Shown: piece after piece, positions 15,914-24,106 of the stretch | Layout of the letters: every line of letters starts with the position of its first letter | Numbering within the stretch: the stretch's first letter is position 1 | Assembly (NCBI GenBank): GCA_902779075.1 | Contig: CACZAK010000007.1 | Coordinates: forward strand, 7,572 to 71,571 | Reading direction: 5' to 3' | DNA: 64,000 nt | Source of the DNA: an uncultured bacterium | GTDB taxonomy: Bacteria > Verrucomicrobiota > Kiritimatiellia > RFP12 > UBA1067 | The notes under the pieces: generated by a model | Database searches by the model: none | The model's input: only the letters and a program-made list of their open reading frames with translations | Told to the model about the DNA's origin: nothing | Position numbers and translations under genes: made by a program

Positions 15914-18900
15914 ATGCACTCGTTCAGCAAAAAGTGTCTCGCGCTTGGCGCGGTAATGGTGGCGGGCGTCGCGCTGGCGGCGCCGTCGAAGGGACGGTAC
16001 GTCCATGTGCGCCTCGCGCGCATCCCGGCCGTGCTGTCGATCGCGGAGCTGGAGGTGTATTCCGGCGGACGCAACGTGGCGAAGGGTAAGCGCGCCACGC
16101 AGAGCAGCCTCGGCTCGGGCGGTGTCCCGGAGCGCGCGGTGGATGGCAACACGAACCACGACTGGGGCGGGCGGTCCATCACGCACACCAACGAGGGAGA
16201 GAAGAAAAAGCCGCAGTGGTGGGAGGTCGATCTCGGCACGAGCGTCTCGGTGGACAAGATCGTGCTCTACAACCGCAAGGATTTCAGCCACCGCTCCGAC
16301 GGCGTGCAGGTGTTCCTGCTGGACGAGAACCGCCGCGTCGTGCGCGGCCAGTCGTTCATCGACGCGGGTCCGCTTGTGCTGACCATGGACTTCGTGAAGG
16401 ACAAGTGCTCGGAACTCGCCGGGAAGACGATGGCAGAGGTGAACGCCTCGAAGCCGCCGCCTCCGCCTCCGCCGCCTCCGCCCATTGACGACGAGACGAT
16501 GCTTGCACGTGAAGCGCTCAAGTGGTTCAACGCCGAGGCGATGGAGCGCGCCATCCGCGCCTACGCCGAAAAATATCCGCAGGCCTACGGCGATTCCGCC
16601 GCGCTCCTCGCACGTGTCGCGGAAGTGAAGTCCGTCGTGGAATCCGCCAAGACCACGGCGGTCGCGGGGCGACCGCCCTACCAGGCGGCGGCCGCGGCGA
16701 TTCTAAAACTTCAGGGCGACGTGTATCTGCGCCATCCCGCCGTCGATTTCTCGAACTACCTCTTCGTGAAGCGCAGCCGGAGGTCGCATTCCGGCCTGCC
16801 GCACAACTGGCAGGGGAACTCGTCCGTGCCGCTGCGGGGATATGCCAACTCCATCATCTCCATGCCCATCCGCCGCAAAGCGGGCGAGAAGGGGCTGACC
16901 ATCGTCGATTCCAAATCCTTCCTCGGCGACGTGGATCTCGACTTCGACGCGGACAAGATCGCCTACTCCGGCGGACTTGACAGCGAGAAGCGCTGGTGCG
17001 TGCTCGAGACGAGCCTCGACGCGCCCCTGAAGCAGAAGCTCCTTTCGCCGGCCGGACTCGACGACATCGACTGCTACGATCCCTGCTACCTTCCCGATGG
17101 GCGCATGCTCTTCGTCTCCACGAGCGGCTTCCACGGCGTTCCCTGCGTGACCGGACACGACTACGTGGGCAACACGCACCTACTCGAAAAGGACGGCACG
17201 GTGAAGCGCCTCGTGTTCGACCAGGACAACAGCTGGTGCCCCGTGGTGATGAACAACGGACGCGTCCTCTACCTTCGCTGGGAATACACCGACAGCGCGC
17301 ACTACTTCTCGCGCGTGATGATGACGATGAACATCGACGGTTCCGACCAGAAGGCGTTCTACGGCTCGAACTCCTACTGGCCGAACTCGCTCTTCTACGC
17401 CCGGCCGCTGCCGGGATCCGTCACGAAGTTCTGCGGCATCGTCTCCGGACACCACGGCTGTGCGCGCGAGGGCGAGCTCGTGCTCTTCGACGTGATGAAG
17501 GGCCGCAACGAGACGGACGGCGTGATGCAGCGCATCCCCGGCTGGGGCAAGCCCGTCGCGAACAAGGCGCGCGACAAGCTCGTGAATGGATCGCATCCGC
17601 GCTTCCTGCATCCGTATCCGCTTTCGGACGAGCTGTTCCTCGTGTCCGTCCACCAAGGCAACGGCGATTCGTTCGTCGTGGCGTTCGCGGACATCTACGA
17701 CAACATCGTTCCCATTTACGCCGCTGACGGCTGGAACTGCCTGGAGCCGCTCCCGATCAAGAAGCGCGAGCGTCCGAGGATGTCCATCGACCGGCGCAAC
17801 GACAAGGTGGACACCTGCACCGTCTACCTCCAGAACGTGAACTTCGGCAACGGTCTGAAGGGCGTTCCGAAGGACGCCGCGAAGAAGCTCCGCCTCTTCT
17901 CCTACAGCTATTCGCCGCGCAACGTGGGCGGACACTACCACATCGGCTTCGAGGGCCCGTGGGACGCGCGCAACATCCTCGGCGAAGTGGAGCTCGAGAA
18001 GGACGGCAGCGCGATCTTCACCGTTCCCGCCAACACGCCGTTCGCGATCCAGCCGCTGGACAAGGACGGTTGCAAGCTTCAGGAAATGCGTTCGTGGTTC
18101 GTGGGCGTGCCCGGTGAGGTGATTTCCTGCACGGGCTGCCACGAAAACCAGAACGAGGCGCCGCCCGCTTACGGTTCCGCCGCCTCCCGCAAAAAGCCGC
18201 AGACGCCTACGCCGTGGTACGGTCCGCGCCGCAACTACGCGTTCCAGCGCGAGGTTCAGCCGGTCCTCGACCGGAAGTGCATCGGCTGCCACAATGCGTC
18301 GAGCAAGGCGAAGACGAAATCGGGCGCGCCGCTCCCGGACTTCGACGGCAGCAAGATGGAGGGCAACTACTCGAAGGCGTACGTGAACCTCATGCCGTAC
18401 GTCCGCCGCAACGGGCCGGAGGGCGACTACCATTTGCTCACGCCGCTCGAGTTCCACGTCTCCACGTCGGAGCTCTACCAGCGTCTTGTGAAGGGACACC
18501 ACAACGTGCAGCTCACCGATGAGGAAATGGACCGGCTCATCACGTGGATGGACCTCAACGTGCCGTACTGGGGCACCTGGACCGAACAGACGCACGAACA
18601 CGCGCGCGCGCTGCGCAACCTTGCCCGCCGGAAGGAAATGGCGCTCAAGTGGGCTGGCGACAAATACGATCCCGAGAAGATCGTGAACCCCTACGTCCCC
18701 GGCACCGAGAAGTTCATCGCGCCACGGCCTGGTAGGGCGCGATCACCGAGCGCGCCGATTGATGGCTGGCCGTTCGACGCGGCGCGCGCGAAGGCGATGC
18801 AGGGCGGACGCACGCCGCGCACGTTCGACATCGGCGGCGGCGAGAAGCTGGAGCTCGCGTACATCCCGGCGGGTTCGTTCGCGATGGGCTCCGACGAGCT

Positions 18901-19684
18901 GACGCCGGCGGAGCGTCCCGTGGGCAAGGTGACTATCGGCAAGGGCTTCTGGATGGCCACGAAGGAAGTCACGCAGGCACAGTTCCGCATCATGGACCCG
19001 AAGTTCGACAACGGCGTCTACGACATGCACTACAAGGACCAGGTAAAGCGCGGCTACTACATGGGCAACGAGGACCCCGACTTCGCGCAGCCCGGCAACG
19101 AGAAGTTCCCGGCGATCCGCGTGAGCTGGGAGATGGCGCAGCGGTACTGCGACTGGCTCTCGCAGAAGCTCGGCAAGAAGGTGCGCCTCCCCACCGAGGC
19201 GGAATGGGAATGGGCGTGCCGCGCCGGCACGGACACCGAGTTCAACTACGGCACGAAGGACACCGACTTCTCCACGCACGAGAACATGGCCGACTACATG
19301 TTCATCGAGCTGGCCGTGCGGGGCGTCAACCCGCAGCCGTTCGCGCGCGGCAACGACCCGAAGCCGAAGAACCTGCCGCCCGCGCTCTGGGACTACGAGC
19401 TGCGCGACCGCCGCTTCAACGACCACGTGCTGCACCTCGCCAAAGTCGGCAGCTACAAGCCGAACGCCTGGGGACTCTACGACATGCACGGCAACGTGGC
19501 GGAGTGGACATCCAGCTCGTGGCATTCCTATCCCTACGACGGGAATGCGTCGGGCGACCTAAAGGTCGTACGCGGCGGATCGTGGTATCGCCGTCCAATA
19601 GTAAGCGCCAGCGCGTGGCGCTGGCGCTATCCCGCGTGGATGCGTCCGTTCGACGTCGGCTTCCGCGTTGTCATCGAAGACTGA
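15914..19684 (+). CDS. Secreted HzsA-related protein: discoidin-like domain, dihaem region and FGE-like domain
   Basis: 1256 residues. A signal peptide (MHSFSKKCLALGAVMVAGVALAA, split here only by its length class) starts at an ATG with AGGAG 7 nt upstream. Residues ~26-175 resemble an F5/8 type C fold (QWWEVDLGTSVSVDKIVLYN). A run of prolines (~180-190) follows. The middle resembles the HzsA alpha-subunit-like propeller found in PVC bacteria (HHGCAREGELVLFDVMKGR). Two haem c motifs occur, CTGCH (739-743) and CIGCH (789-793). The C-terminal ~280 residues are SUMF1/FGE-like (RLPTEAEWEWACRAG, GLYDMHGNVAEW, VVRGGSWYRR) without the catalytic cysteine pair. Two GGTAGGG palindromes lie in frame. 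The likely role is extracytoplasmic redox or carbohydrate binding; the substrate is unknown. Confidence 0.87.
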   Translation: MHSFSKKCLALGAVMVAGVALAAPSKGRYVHVRLARIPAVLSIAELEVYSGGRNVAKGKRATQSSLGSGGVPERAVDGNTNHDWGGRSITHTNEGEKKKPQWWEVDLGTSVSVDKIVLYNRKDFSHRSDGVQVFLLDENRRVVRGQSFIDAGPLVLTMDFVKDKCSELAGKTMAEVNASKPPPPPPPPPPIDDETMLAREALKWFNAEAMERAIRAYAEKYPQAYGDSAALLARVAEVKSVVESAKTTAVAGRPPYQAAAAAILKLQGDVYLRHPAVDFSNYLFVKRSRRSHSGLPHNWQGNSSVPLRGYANSIISMPIRRKAGEKGLTIVDSKSFLGDVDLDFDADKIAYSGGLDSEKRWCVLETSLDAPLKQKLLSPAGLDDIDCYDPCYLPDGRMLFVSTSGFHGVPCVTGHDYVGNTHLLEKDGTVKRLVFDQDNSWCPVVMNNGRVLYLRWEYTDSAHYFSRVMMTMNIDGSDQKAFYGSNSYWPNSLFYARPLPGSVTKFCGIVSGHHGCAREGELVLFDVMKGRNETDGVMQRIPGWGKPVANKARDKLVNGSHPRFLHPYPLSDELFLVSVHQGNGDSFVVAFADIYDNIVPIYAADGWNCLEPLPIKKRERPRMSIDRRNDKVDTCTVYLQNVNFGNGLKGVPKDAAKKLRLFSYSYSPRNVGGHYHIGFEGPWDARNILGEVELEKDGSAIFTVPANTPFAIQPLDKDGCKLQEMRSWFVGVPGEVISCTGCHENQNEAPPAYGSAASRKKPQTPTPWYGPRRNYAFQREVQPVLDRKCIGCHNASSKAKTKSGAPLPDFDGSKMEGNYSKAYVNLMPYVRRNGPEGDYHLLTPLEFHVSTSELYQRLVKGHHNVQLTDEEMDRLITWMDLNVPYWGTWTEQTHEHARALRNLARRKEMALKWAGDKYDPEKIVNPYVPGTEKFIAPRPGRARSPSAPIDGWPFDAARAKAMQGGRTPRTFDIGGGEKLELAYIPAGSFAMGSDELTPAERPVGKVTIGKGFWMATKEVTQAQFRIMDPKFDNGVYDMHYKDQVKRGYYMGNEDPDFAQPGNEKFPAIRVSWEMAQRYCDWLSQKLGKKVRLPTEAEWEWACRAGTDTEFNYGTKDTDFSTHENMADYMFIELAVRGVNPQPFARGNDPKPKNLPPALWDYELRDRRFNDHVLHLAKVGSYKPNAWGLYDMHGNVAEWTSSSWHSYPYDGNASGDLKVVRGGSWYRRPIVSASAWRWRYPAWMRPFDVGFRVVIED
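16657..16682. repeat. 26-nt GGTAGGG palindrome, in frame (copy 1)
   Basis: On the minus strand this reads GGTAGGG followed by the hairpin CGGTCGC-CCC-GCGACCG. It is in frame in the dihaem/FGE-like gene, encoding about AVAGRPPY at residues 248-257, just after the Pro-rich linker and a helical segment. Confidence 0.9.
18731..18756. repeat. 26-nt GGTAGGG palindrome, variant (copy 2)
   Basis: GGTAGGG followed by gcgcg, atcaccgag and cgcgc: the same length and head as the other copies, but with a shorter stem. It encodes GRARSPSAP at residues ~940-948 of the dihaem/FGE-like protein, in the linker before the FGE-like domain. Confidence 0.75.
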
Positions 19685-19703
19685 CGCCACGCGCGTGCGC
19701 GGA

Positions 19704-20525
19704 TCAGAGGAACTTCTCGTTCAGCGTAAAGCCGAAGTCCTTCGCGATCTGGCGAAGCTGGCGCACCTGAATGGCGCTCTTCTTCATCGCGCCGGTGGAC
19801 TGGGCGCGGATGCGGATTTCCGCCGCCTTTTCCACCGTATCCATGAGGCCAAAGCAGCGGTCGAAGTCCTTGCCCGACACGAACAGCCCGTGGTGTACCC
19901 ACACGACGATGTTATAGTCGCGCATGAGCTTGGAGGTCGCCGTGGCGATAGGCCCCTTCCCGGGCACCATCCACGGCACCACGCCTACGCCTTCGGGGAA
20001 GATCACGGGACATTCCGTCATGATTTCCCACAGCGCGCGCGTGAACGCCTTGTCCGTAGGCGGCAGCACGAACGTGAGCGCGATGAGGTTCACGGGGTGC
20101 GCGTGGTAGATCACGCGGTGTTCGCCGCCGGTCGTCTCGAGCTTCACCTCGTGGTTCTTGAGGTGGCTCGGAAACTCGCTCGTGGGGCGTCCTCCATTTG
20201 TAAGCCCCCACCAGGTGCGGTACTTCGTGCCGGTCTTGTCGATCTCGACGATGCCGAAGGCGTTCTCAGGGTTACGCATGACGTTGCGCATGTAGCCCGT
20301 GGTGCGCGTGACCATGAAGAACTCGCCGGCGAGCTTTGGAACGCTTTCACAGATGTCCGTCCAGTCGCCGGAGGCCTTCTTCAGGACCTTCTTGACGTTC
20401 GCGGCCTCGTCCTTCGTGAGTCGGTAGCTGAGGTTGCCGCCGTTCATTTCGTGCCAGCCTTTGTCCACGCCATCCTGGGCGAGCTGCATGAAGCCCTTCG
20501 TGCAGGGCATGTCGAGAATCTTCAT
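19704..20525 (-). CDS. rhaD: Rhamnulose-1-phosphate aldolase
   Basis: 273 residues, the same length as the enterobacterial enzyme. The class II aldolase/adducin fold is recognisable: NGGNLSYRL near the N-terminus, GEFFMVTRTTGYMRNV, the zinc-binding YHAHPVNLIALTF (two His) and a third His in WVHHGLF. It cleaves L-rhamnulose 1-phosphate to dihydroxyacetone phosphate and lactaldehyde. AAAGGA lies ~10 nt before the ATG and an extended -10 promoter is at 20558. rhaA and rhaB are not in the window. The rhamnose transporter rhaT is 30 kb away, so the pathway genes are dispersed. Confidence 0.95.
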   Translation of the reverse strand: MKILDMPCTKGFMQLAQDGVDKGWHEMNGGNLSYRLTKDEAANVKKVLKKASGDWTDICESVPKLAGEFFMVTRTTGYMRNVMRNPENAFGIVEIDKTGTKYRTWWGLTNGGRPTSEFPSHLKNHEVKLETTGGEHRVIYHAHPVNLIALTFVLPPTDKAFTRALWEIMTECPVIFPEGVGVVPWMVPGKGPIATATSKLMRDYNIVVWVHHGLFVSGKDFDRCFGLMDTVEKAAEIRIRAQSTGAMKKSAIQVRQLRQIAKDFGFTLNEKFL

Positions 20526-20557
20526 CTTTAATTTTTCCTTTCGTTCAAGACGGGAAG

Positions 20558-20566
20558 ATTATACCA
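20558..20566 (-). promoter_or_regulatory. Extended -10 promoter of rhaD
   Basis: TGGTATAAT (20566-20558) lies 32 nt before the rhaD ATG, overlapping the stop region of the transporter gene upstream. No clear -35 is seen. Confidence 0.6.
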
Positions 20567-21584
20567 TACCCCCCACCCCTTCCGCAATCCCCGCTTTTCT
20601 GCGCCTCCACCAGCTGGCCAAGACGGAGCCGGAGAAGTTCATCCAGATAGAGAATATTGTCGCAGGAAGAGCGGCCACGGCGCTGTTCAGCACTTTCACC
20701 GAAAGTGCCCCGGCCATTCCGCTGTTCTGCATCCCCACCTCGATCGCCACCGTGCGGGCCTCTGCCTCGCCGAGGTGCGTGAAGCGTCCCACGAGGCGCG
20801 TCAGCCAATAGCCGCTCAGATAACCCACTATGTTGTGGATGACCGCAGCCGCAACGATCGCCACGCCGGCGGTGGCAAAGGTGTCACGACTCGGCGCGGT
20901 CAGCACAAGGATCGTGAAGCAGATGCCTGTCATGGAAAGGATGGAGAGGATGCGGTCGAAAACGACCTTGTGCGCGTCGAACTGGCGTTTGAGGAGCGCA
21001 TGGACGATTCCGCCCGCCACTATGGGCACAATGACGATTTTCAGGATGTCCACCATCATTGCCATCGCGTCGACATCCACGAACCGGCCGGCCAGCACCT
21101 TCATCGCAAACGGCGTGACGAACGGCGAGAGAAGCGTGGAGCAGCACGTCATCGTCACGGAAAGCGCCACGTCGGCCTTCGCGAGAAAGGCAACCACGTT
21201 CGACGCCGTACCGCCAGCCACGGATCCGACGAGTACGCATCCTGCCGCCAGCTCGCCAGAGAAACCGAAGCTCTTCGCGAGCAGGAAGCCCATAAACGGC
21301 ATCACGAGGAATTGCAGGAACACGCCAACCGCCACCGCCCACGGACGCTTTCCCACGCGCAGGAAGTCGGCGGCTGAAAGCGTGGTGCCCATGCCGAACA
21401 TGATGATCTGTATTGCGGGCACGACGAGCGACATCAGCTTCACGCCGCGCCACTCGATGAACGCCGACGGAAACGCATACGCCACCGCAGCACACGCAAG
21501 TACGGACAAGCCAAACACCTGCCGACGCAGAGAGCCGATCAACTGCACCAGCCAGCCATAAAACTTCTGTTTGAATGTAGCCAT
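20559..21584 (-). CDS. Bile acid:sodium symporter family (BASS/SBF) transporter
   Basis: 341 residues with about nine to ten hydrophobic segments. Typical BASS features are FGMGTTLSAADF (sodium-site region), GSVAGGTASNVVAFLAKADVALSV, where the crossing helix carries the conserved GG-ASNV, and EVGMQNSGMAGAL. These transporters move bile acids, pantothenate, pyruvate or other organic anions with sodium. The substrate cannot be assigned. It precedes rhaD but rhaD has its own promoter, so a rhamnose link is not established. The promoter at 21621-21649 is the best consensus match in the window. Confidence 0.9.
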   Translation of the reverse strand: MATFKQKFYGWLVQLIGSLRRQVFGLSVLACAAVAYAFPSAFIEWRGVKLMSLVVPAIQIIMFGMGTTLSAADFLRVGKRPWAVAVGVFLQFLVMPFMGFLLAKSFGFSGELAAGCVLVGSVAGGTASNVVAFLAKADVALSVTMTCCSTLLSPFVTPFAMKVLAGRFVDVDAMAMMVDILKIVIVPIVAGGIVHALLKRQFDAHKVVFDRILSILSMTGICFTILVLTAPSRDTFATAGVAIVAAAVIHNIVGYLSGYWLTRLVGRFTHLGEAEARTVAIEVGMQNSGMAGALSVKVLNSAVAALPATIFSIWMNFSGSVLASWWRRRKAGIAEGVGGMV

Positions 21585-21620
21585 AGCGATTTCAATCTGG
21601 GCGAAACTGAAAACAAAAAA

Positions 21621-21649
21621 ATATTACCACTCCCTCATGTCCTTGTCAA
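21621..21649 (-). promoter_or_regulatory. Strong sigma-70-type promoter of the BASS transporter
   Basis: Perfect TTGACA (21649-21644), 17-nt spacer, TAATAT (21626-21621) preceded by TGG. The leader is ~30 nt. It overlaps the end of the upstream gene fragment. Confidence 0.8.
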
Positions 21650-22028
21650 GGCGCGACCGACTGGAACAACAGCCATCCCGCCCATTGCGGGAGGGCGAGC
21701 GTCCACGCGAGCCGCCCTCCTCCGGCACATCCGCCCACGGCCCCTCCAACCTCTCCGCACCCTTCAACACGGCCTGTATCTCCTCCCCCGTCCAGCTGTT
21801 CACCTTCGGCTCCCACTCCACCTTCGGCTTGTCATCCACCATCTCAATAGACACGATGCGAAAGTCGTTCGTGACATCCGTCTGATCAAGTCCCAGCGCG
21901 TAACACTCCGCCGCCGTGAAACCCCTCACCGAACGTCCCGCGATGTCCTCCAACAACTCCTGCCCGACATCGTAACGCGAACGAAGATCAAGTTTTTCGC
22001 CTTTCTCAAAAATGGCACGAATGGACAC
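21624..22028 (-). pseudogene. Fragment of a C-terminal domain (YALGLD type), copy 1
   Basis: An open frame without a credible start (GTG, no Shine-Dalgarno). Its core (ECYALGLDQTDVTNDFRI, WEPKVNSWTGEEIQAVLKGA) is ~85% identical in DNA to the fragment at 23696-24013. Both look like the conserved C-terminal end of a larger secreted protein. Here a GC-rich repeat after EEGG shifts the frame, so the expected final RFFKVVVE-like strand is lost. No upstream body of the gene remains. It is most likely a remnant left by rearrangement around the ATPase gene at 22113. It could alternatively be a short expressed peptide, but nothing supports that. Confidence 0.6.
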
Positions 22029-22050
22029 TTATGTTCACTTCGTGCCATTT
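22010..22050. repeat. Perfect 12-bp inverted repeat upstream of the ATPase gene
   Basis: aaatggcacgaa (22010-22021) and ttcgtgccattt (22039-22050) are exact inverted repeats with a 17-nt spacer. They lie immediately upstream of the -35 of the ATPase promoter, so they could be an operator or the edge of an inserted segment. Confidence 0.85.
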
Positions 22051-22055
22051 CCATA

Positions 22056-22085
22056 TTGACGCCAGATTACACGAAATGATATACT
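22056..22085 (+). promoter_or_regulatory. Promoter of the DUF234-type ATPase gene
   Basis: TTGACG (22056-22061), 18-nt spacer, TATACT (22080-22085) preceded by TGA. AAAGGA and the ATG follow at 22113. Confidence 0.65.
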
Positions 22086-22112
22086 GCGTCCCACGAGATA
22101 AAGGAAAAAATC

Positions 22113-23537
22113 ATGTTTCTAGGCAGAGAACAAGAATTGCGGTCTCTCAGAGAACTGCTCGAAAAGCCGACCTCGTCGCTGGTCGCGTGCCGTGGAAGGC
22201 GTCGTATCGGGAAGTCGACGCTTTTCAAGGAGTTTGCCCGCAGGGAGAAACTGCGCTTCATCATGATTGAGGGACTGGGGCCACGAAAGGGTCAGACAGA
22301 CGCCGACCAGCTGCGAAATTTCGGCGAACGCCTCATGGCGCAGACGAGGGGCCGTTCACAACGTCTTCCAACTACATGGATGGAGGCGTTCCAGAAACTC
22401 GGCGAACGGCTCCCAAAACAGGAACGAACGCTTGTTCTCCTCGACGAGATATCCTGGATGGGCCGACACAACCCCGACTTCCCCGGATTCCTCAAGAACG
22501 GCTGGGATGACTATCTGAAAACACACGACAACCTGATTCTTGCCGTCTGCGGTTCCGTGTCAGCGTGGATAAGAGAGAACCTTCTCGACAGCGCGACGTT
22601 CGGTGGCCGTTTTTCAAGGGACATCGTCCTAAGGGAACTGCCGCTCAACCTCTGCGCCCGATTCTGGGGAGAGCGCCGTAGCGATTTGCAGATCCGCGAT
22701 TTGCTTGACGTATTGTCGGTCACGGGTGGCGTTCCTCGGTATCTGGAGGAGATCAATCCCACCCTTTCGGCTTCGGAGAACGTCAGAAGAATGTGCTTCA
22801 CGCCAGACGGCCCGCTTTTCAAGGACTTCTCGGCCCTGTTCAGCGAGGTCTTCGGCGACAACGCGAAGGTCAAGGGGGACATCCTGCGCACATTGACCGG
22901 AAAATCGCTGACCTTGTGCGAGATTTCCGATGCGTTAGGGGTTGAACGCGGGGGATCTCTCAGCGAAAACCTCGACGAATTGTCCGAGGCTGGCTTCATT
23001 GCGAAGGACTCCGTTCTCAATCCCAAGACGTGGAAAAGGTCTCGGACCGTCCGATACCGCCTTTGCGACAACTACGCGCGGTTCTACCTCAAGTACATCG
23101 AGCCCAACATCAACGAGATAAAAGACGGCAAGTTCGAGTTCGAACAGATTCCAGAGCTCAAGAACTGGCAGACGATCATGGGGTTGGCGTTCGAGAACCT
23201 TGTCTTGAACCATGTCCTCGACTTCAAAAATTCGCTTCACCTTGGCGGTGCGCAGATACGCGCAGCGGCTCCCTTCCTCAAGACAGGGAAGGACGGCGTA
23301 CAGATCGACCTCCTCATCCAGACCAACGAGGCGATGTACATCGTGGAAGTCAAGCGACGCAAGCTGATAGACGCGGGAATCATCGATGACGTCAAGAAGA
23401 AACTACGCGCCATCCGCAAACCGCGCGGCGTGTCAATCCGCAAGGGCGTAATATACGAAGGCGAACTCTCCCCCGCCGTCAAGCGAAGCGGCTACTTTGA
23501 TGCGCTTGTGAACATTGAAAGTTTCCTCCGCGACTGA
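22113..23537 (+). CDS. AAA-type ATPase with C-terminal PD-(D/E)XK-like domain (DUF234 family)
   Basis: 474 residues. MFLGREQELRSL is the usual N-terminus of this family. The Walker A is GRRRIGKST (~28-36) and the Walker B is LVLLDEISWM (~108-117). A winged-helix region follows (ALGVERGGSLSENLDELSEAGFI). The C-terminus has a nuclease-like core (GVQIDLLIQTNEAMYIVEVKRR, with Asp and ExK). AAAGGA lies 8 nt before the ATG. Proteins of this kind are widespread in anaerobes and mobile regions, with no settled function; a role in DNA transactions or defence is often proposed. Here it is on the opposite strand to its surroundings and sits between two fragments of one gene, which suggests insertion. 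Confidence 0.87.
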   Translation: MFLGREQELRSLRELLEKPTSSLVACRGRRRIGKSTLFKEFARREKLRFIMIEGLGPRKGQTDADQLRNFGERLMAQTRGRSQRLPTTWMEAFQKLGERLPKQERTLVLLDEISWMGRHNPDFPGFLKNGWDDYLKTHDNLILAVCGSVSAWIRENLLDSATFGGRFSRDIVLRELPLNLCARFWGERRSDLQIRDLLDVLSVTGGVPRYLEEINPTLSASENVRRMCFTPDGPLFKDFSALFSEVFGDNAKVKGDILRTLTGKSLTLCEISDALGVERGGSLSENLDELSEAGFIAKDSVLNPKTWKRSRTVRYRLCDNYARFYLKYIEPNINEIKDGKFEFEQIPELKNWQTIMGLAFENLVLNHVLDFKNSLHLGGAQIRAAAPFLKTGKDGVQIDLLIQTNEAMYIVEVKRRKLIDAGIIDDVKKKLRAIRKPRGVSIRKGVIYEGELSPAVKRSGYFDALVNIESFLRD

Positions 23538-23555
23538 CGGCCAATTGAGCGCGAT

Positions 23556-23695
23556 CGGCCGCGCTTGTCGCGGCCGTATGGAGAGCCGCCATCTTGGCGG
23601 AACACTGACTGGGAGAGCCGCCATCTTGGCGGCGCACTAACTGGGAGAGCCGCCATCTTGGCGGCGCATTGGGACAACGGGCATCTTGCCCGTTG
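23556..23695. repeat. Cluster of five small hairpins (ATCTT or CTTGT loops)
   Basis: In order: CGGCCGCG-CTTGT-CGCGGCCG (23556-23576); CCGCC-ATCTT-GGCGG at 23586-23600; GCCGCC-ATCTT-GGCGGC at 23617-23633 and 23649-23665; and CAACGGGC-ATCTT-GCCCGTTG at 23675-23695. The middle three are near-identical ~32-nt tandem units beginning ggagagcc. Stems differ while pairing and loop stay constant. This non-coding stretch lies just after the ATPase gene. Related ACAAG-loop hairpins are at 30184-30200 and 32404-32422. Confidence 0.88.
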
Positions 23696-24013
23696 CTACG
23701 GCACCTCCACCACCACCTTGAAGAACCGCATGGTGGGGCGAGCCGTCCCCGGCGAGCCGCCCTCCTCCGACCCCACCTCCCACGGCCCCTCCAGCCTCTC
23801 CGCGCCCTTCAGCACGGCCTGTATCTCTGCGCCCGTCCAGCGGTTCGTCTTCAGCTCCCACTCCACCTTCGGCTTGCCATCCACAAATTCAATGGACACG
23901 ATGCGGAAGTCATTCGTGGCAAGCGTCGGATCAAGCCCCAGCGCATAGCACTCCGCCACCGTGCGCCCGTTCGCCGCCACGGCACAACCGTCCTCAGGCA
24001 GTTTTACAGTCTG
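23696..24013 (-). pseudogene. Fragment of a C-terminal domain (YALGLD type), copy 2
   Basis: Open from just after a TAA near 24014 to a stop at 23696. It reads KLPEDGCAVAANG, ECYALGLDPTLATNDFRI, WTGAEIQAVLKGAERLEG and ends RFFKVVVEVP, a complete-looking C-terminal domain without a body or start. A 30-nt GC-rich repeat (23732-23761) sits in frame before the last strand, encoding GGSPGTARPT. The same position is hit by a related repeat in copy 1. It is probably the displaced 3' end of a secreted-protein gene. Nothing else is seen in the remaining bases to 24106. Confidence 0.6.
23732..23761. repeat. 30-nt GC-rich repeat, reference copy
   Basis: ggtggggcgagccgt then ccccggcgagccgcc, containing the direct repeat ggcgagcc twice. 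It is nearly identical to the stretch inside larC (13846-13874). Confidence 0.8.
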
Positions 24014-24106
24014 TTAGCGAAGAGCGTTCTAAATCTGACATTCGCATCGCTTAGGCCTGCACCGCAGCCGCTGTACTATCGTTTTTCCCTTACACAGTCG
24101 TCCGTA

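Noticed and set aside
9560..19684. FGE-like domains considered as active formylglycine-generating enzymes
   Set aside because: The paired cysteines needed for copper binding and catalysis are not visible near the VRGGSWY-type C-terminal region, and no sulfatase is nearby.
15914..19684. HzsA-related gene taken as evidence for anammox
   Set aside because: Only one alpha-like, rearranged protein is present, with no beta/gamma subunits or hydrazine dehydrogenase. Such relatives are common in non-anammox PVC bacteria.
23586..23695. Tandem units considered as a CRISPR array
   Set aside because: Units abut with only short, similar linkers, no unique spacers of constant length, and no cas genes nearby. 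Each unit is a self-contained hairpin.
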